From: Actinoplanes subtropicus
Lineage (GTDB): Bacteria > Actinomycetota > Actinomycetes > Mycobacteriales > Micromonosporaceae
NCBI RefSeq assembly: GCF_000721705.1
Contig: NZ_JOJL01000089.1
Span: 1 to 6,060 of the forward strand
Direction of reading: 5' to 3'
DNA length: 6,060 bases
In this document: piece by piece, positions 5,861-6,060 of the stretch
How the letters are laid out: each line of letters starts with the position of its first letter
Numbering within the stretch: position 1 is the first letter of the stretch
The notes under the pieces: model-generated
Told to the model about the DNA's origin: nothing
Database searches by the model: none
Seen by the model: only the letters and a program-made list of their open reading frames with translations
Position numbers and translations under genes: made by a program

Positions 5861-6060
5861 CCTTTCTGCAGAAAGTCATTGCCCAGTACAACATATGGCC
5901 ACCGATGCTACCTTCGCCAATGTTGACAGCTTCTGATGAGCCCATGGATCACGGTGATGGCCACGGGCACGGCAAAGTCGGAGAGTACGCGACTGAGGGC
6001 TCTGTGTTGATGTCCAGAGTGGATTTGACGGGGCGGGCACGGCTCCGGTGATCTTGAGGT
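5861..6060. other. Right-end stretch with no recognisable gene
   Basis: No supported coding region is visible. A perfect 14-bp palindrome, CTTTCTGCAGAAAG (5862-5875), sits immediately after the TAA of the transposase remnant and could be a weak hairpin. The rest is of mixed composition, and the only long frame gives a low-complexity product with no start signal. Confidence 0.4.

Noticed and set aside
5121..5924. Inverted 9-bp match AACATTGGC (5121-5129) with GCCAATGTT (5916-5924)
   Set aside because: A 9-bp inverted match is expected many times by chance in a window of this size and the flanks do not extend it.

Overview
The window is GC-rich with strongly G/C-biased third codon positions, GTG/ATG starts, and a protein content typical of filamentous actinomycetes; Micromonosporaceae or Streptomyces relatives are the best guess, but nothing here fixes the genus. 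It holds one large intact gene, two small genes, two decayed genes, and what looks like the far edge of an element integrated in a tRNA gene.

Left part (1-3900). A small conserved-type actinobacterial hypothetical gene (222-749, +) runs convergently into the 3' end of a large minus-strand gene (688-3702). A perfect 12-bp GC-rich hairpin at 651-678 separates the two transcripts and lies inside the plus-strand reading frame, so the small gene has probably lost its native stop. The large gene starts at GTG 3702 behind a strong Shine-Dalgarno. It encodes a 1004-residue exported protein: signal peptide, three fibronectin type III repeats, a long beta-rich central region, one bacterial Ig-like domain, and a C-terminal glutamine-amidotransferase-like (flavodoxin-type) domain. 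Its only four cysteines form two adjacent Cys-Cys pairs.

Middle part (3900-5140). A major facilitator superfamily transporter survives only as two joined scraps, with frameshifts and a large internal deletion (about 3929-4348). It is followed by an intact 139-aa gene (4453-4872) of the family usually labelled 'ADP-ribosylation/crystallin J1', preceded by CCGG-rich palindromes that could be an operator. After it comes a non-coding stretch that ends AT-rich.

Right part (5140-6060). The 3' 54 bp of a tRNA-Lys(CTT) gene, from just before the anticodon arm through the CCA, stands without its 5' half and is followed at once by a strong 14-bp terminator hairpin. This is the pattern of an attachment-site duplicate: the integrated element would lie to the left and the original tRNA downstream flank to the right. 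The right flank carries a gutted IS3/integrase-type transposase in which N-terminal and C-terminal pieces are fused (5537-5860), then about 200 bp with no recognisable gene.

The genes do not form one pathway. The coherent reading is an old, eroded integration boundary with one or two surviving accessory genes. The exported multidomain protein and the tRNA-fragment boundary are the most informative items.
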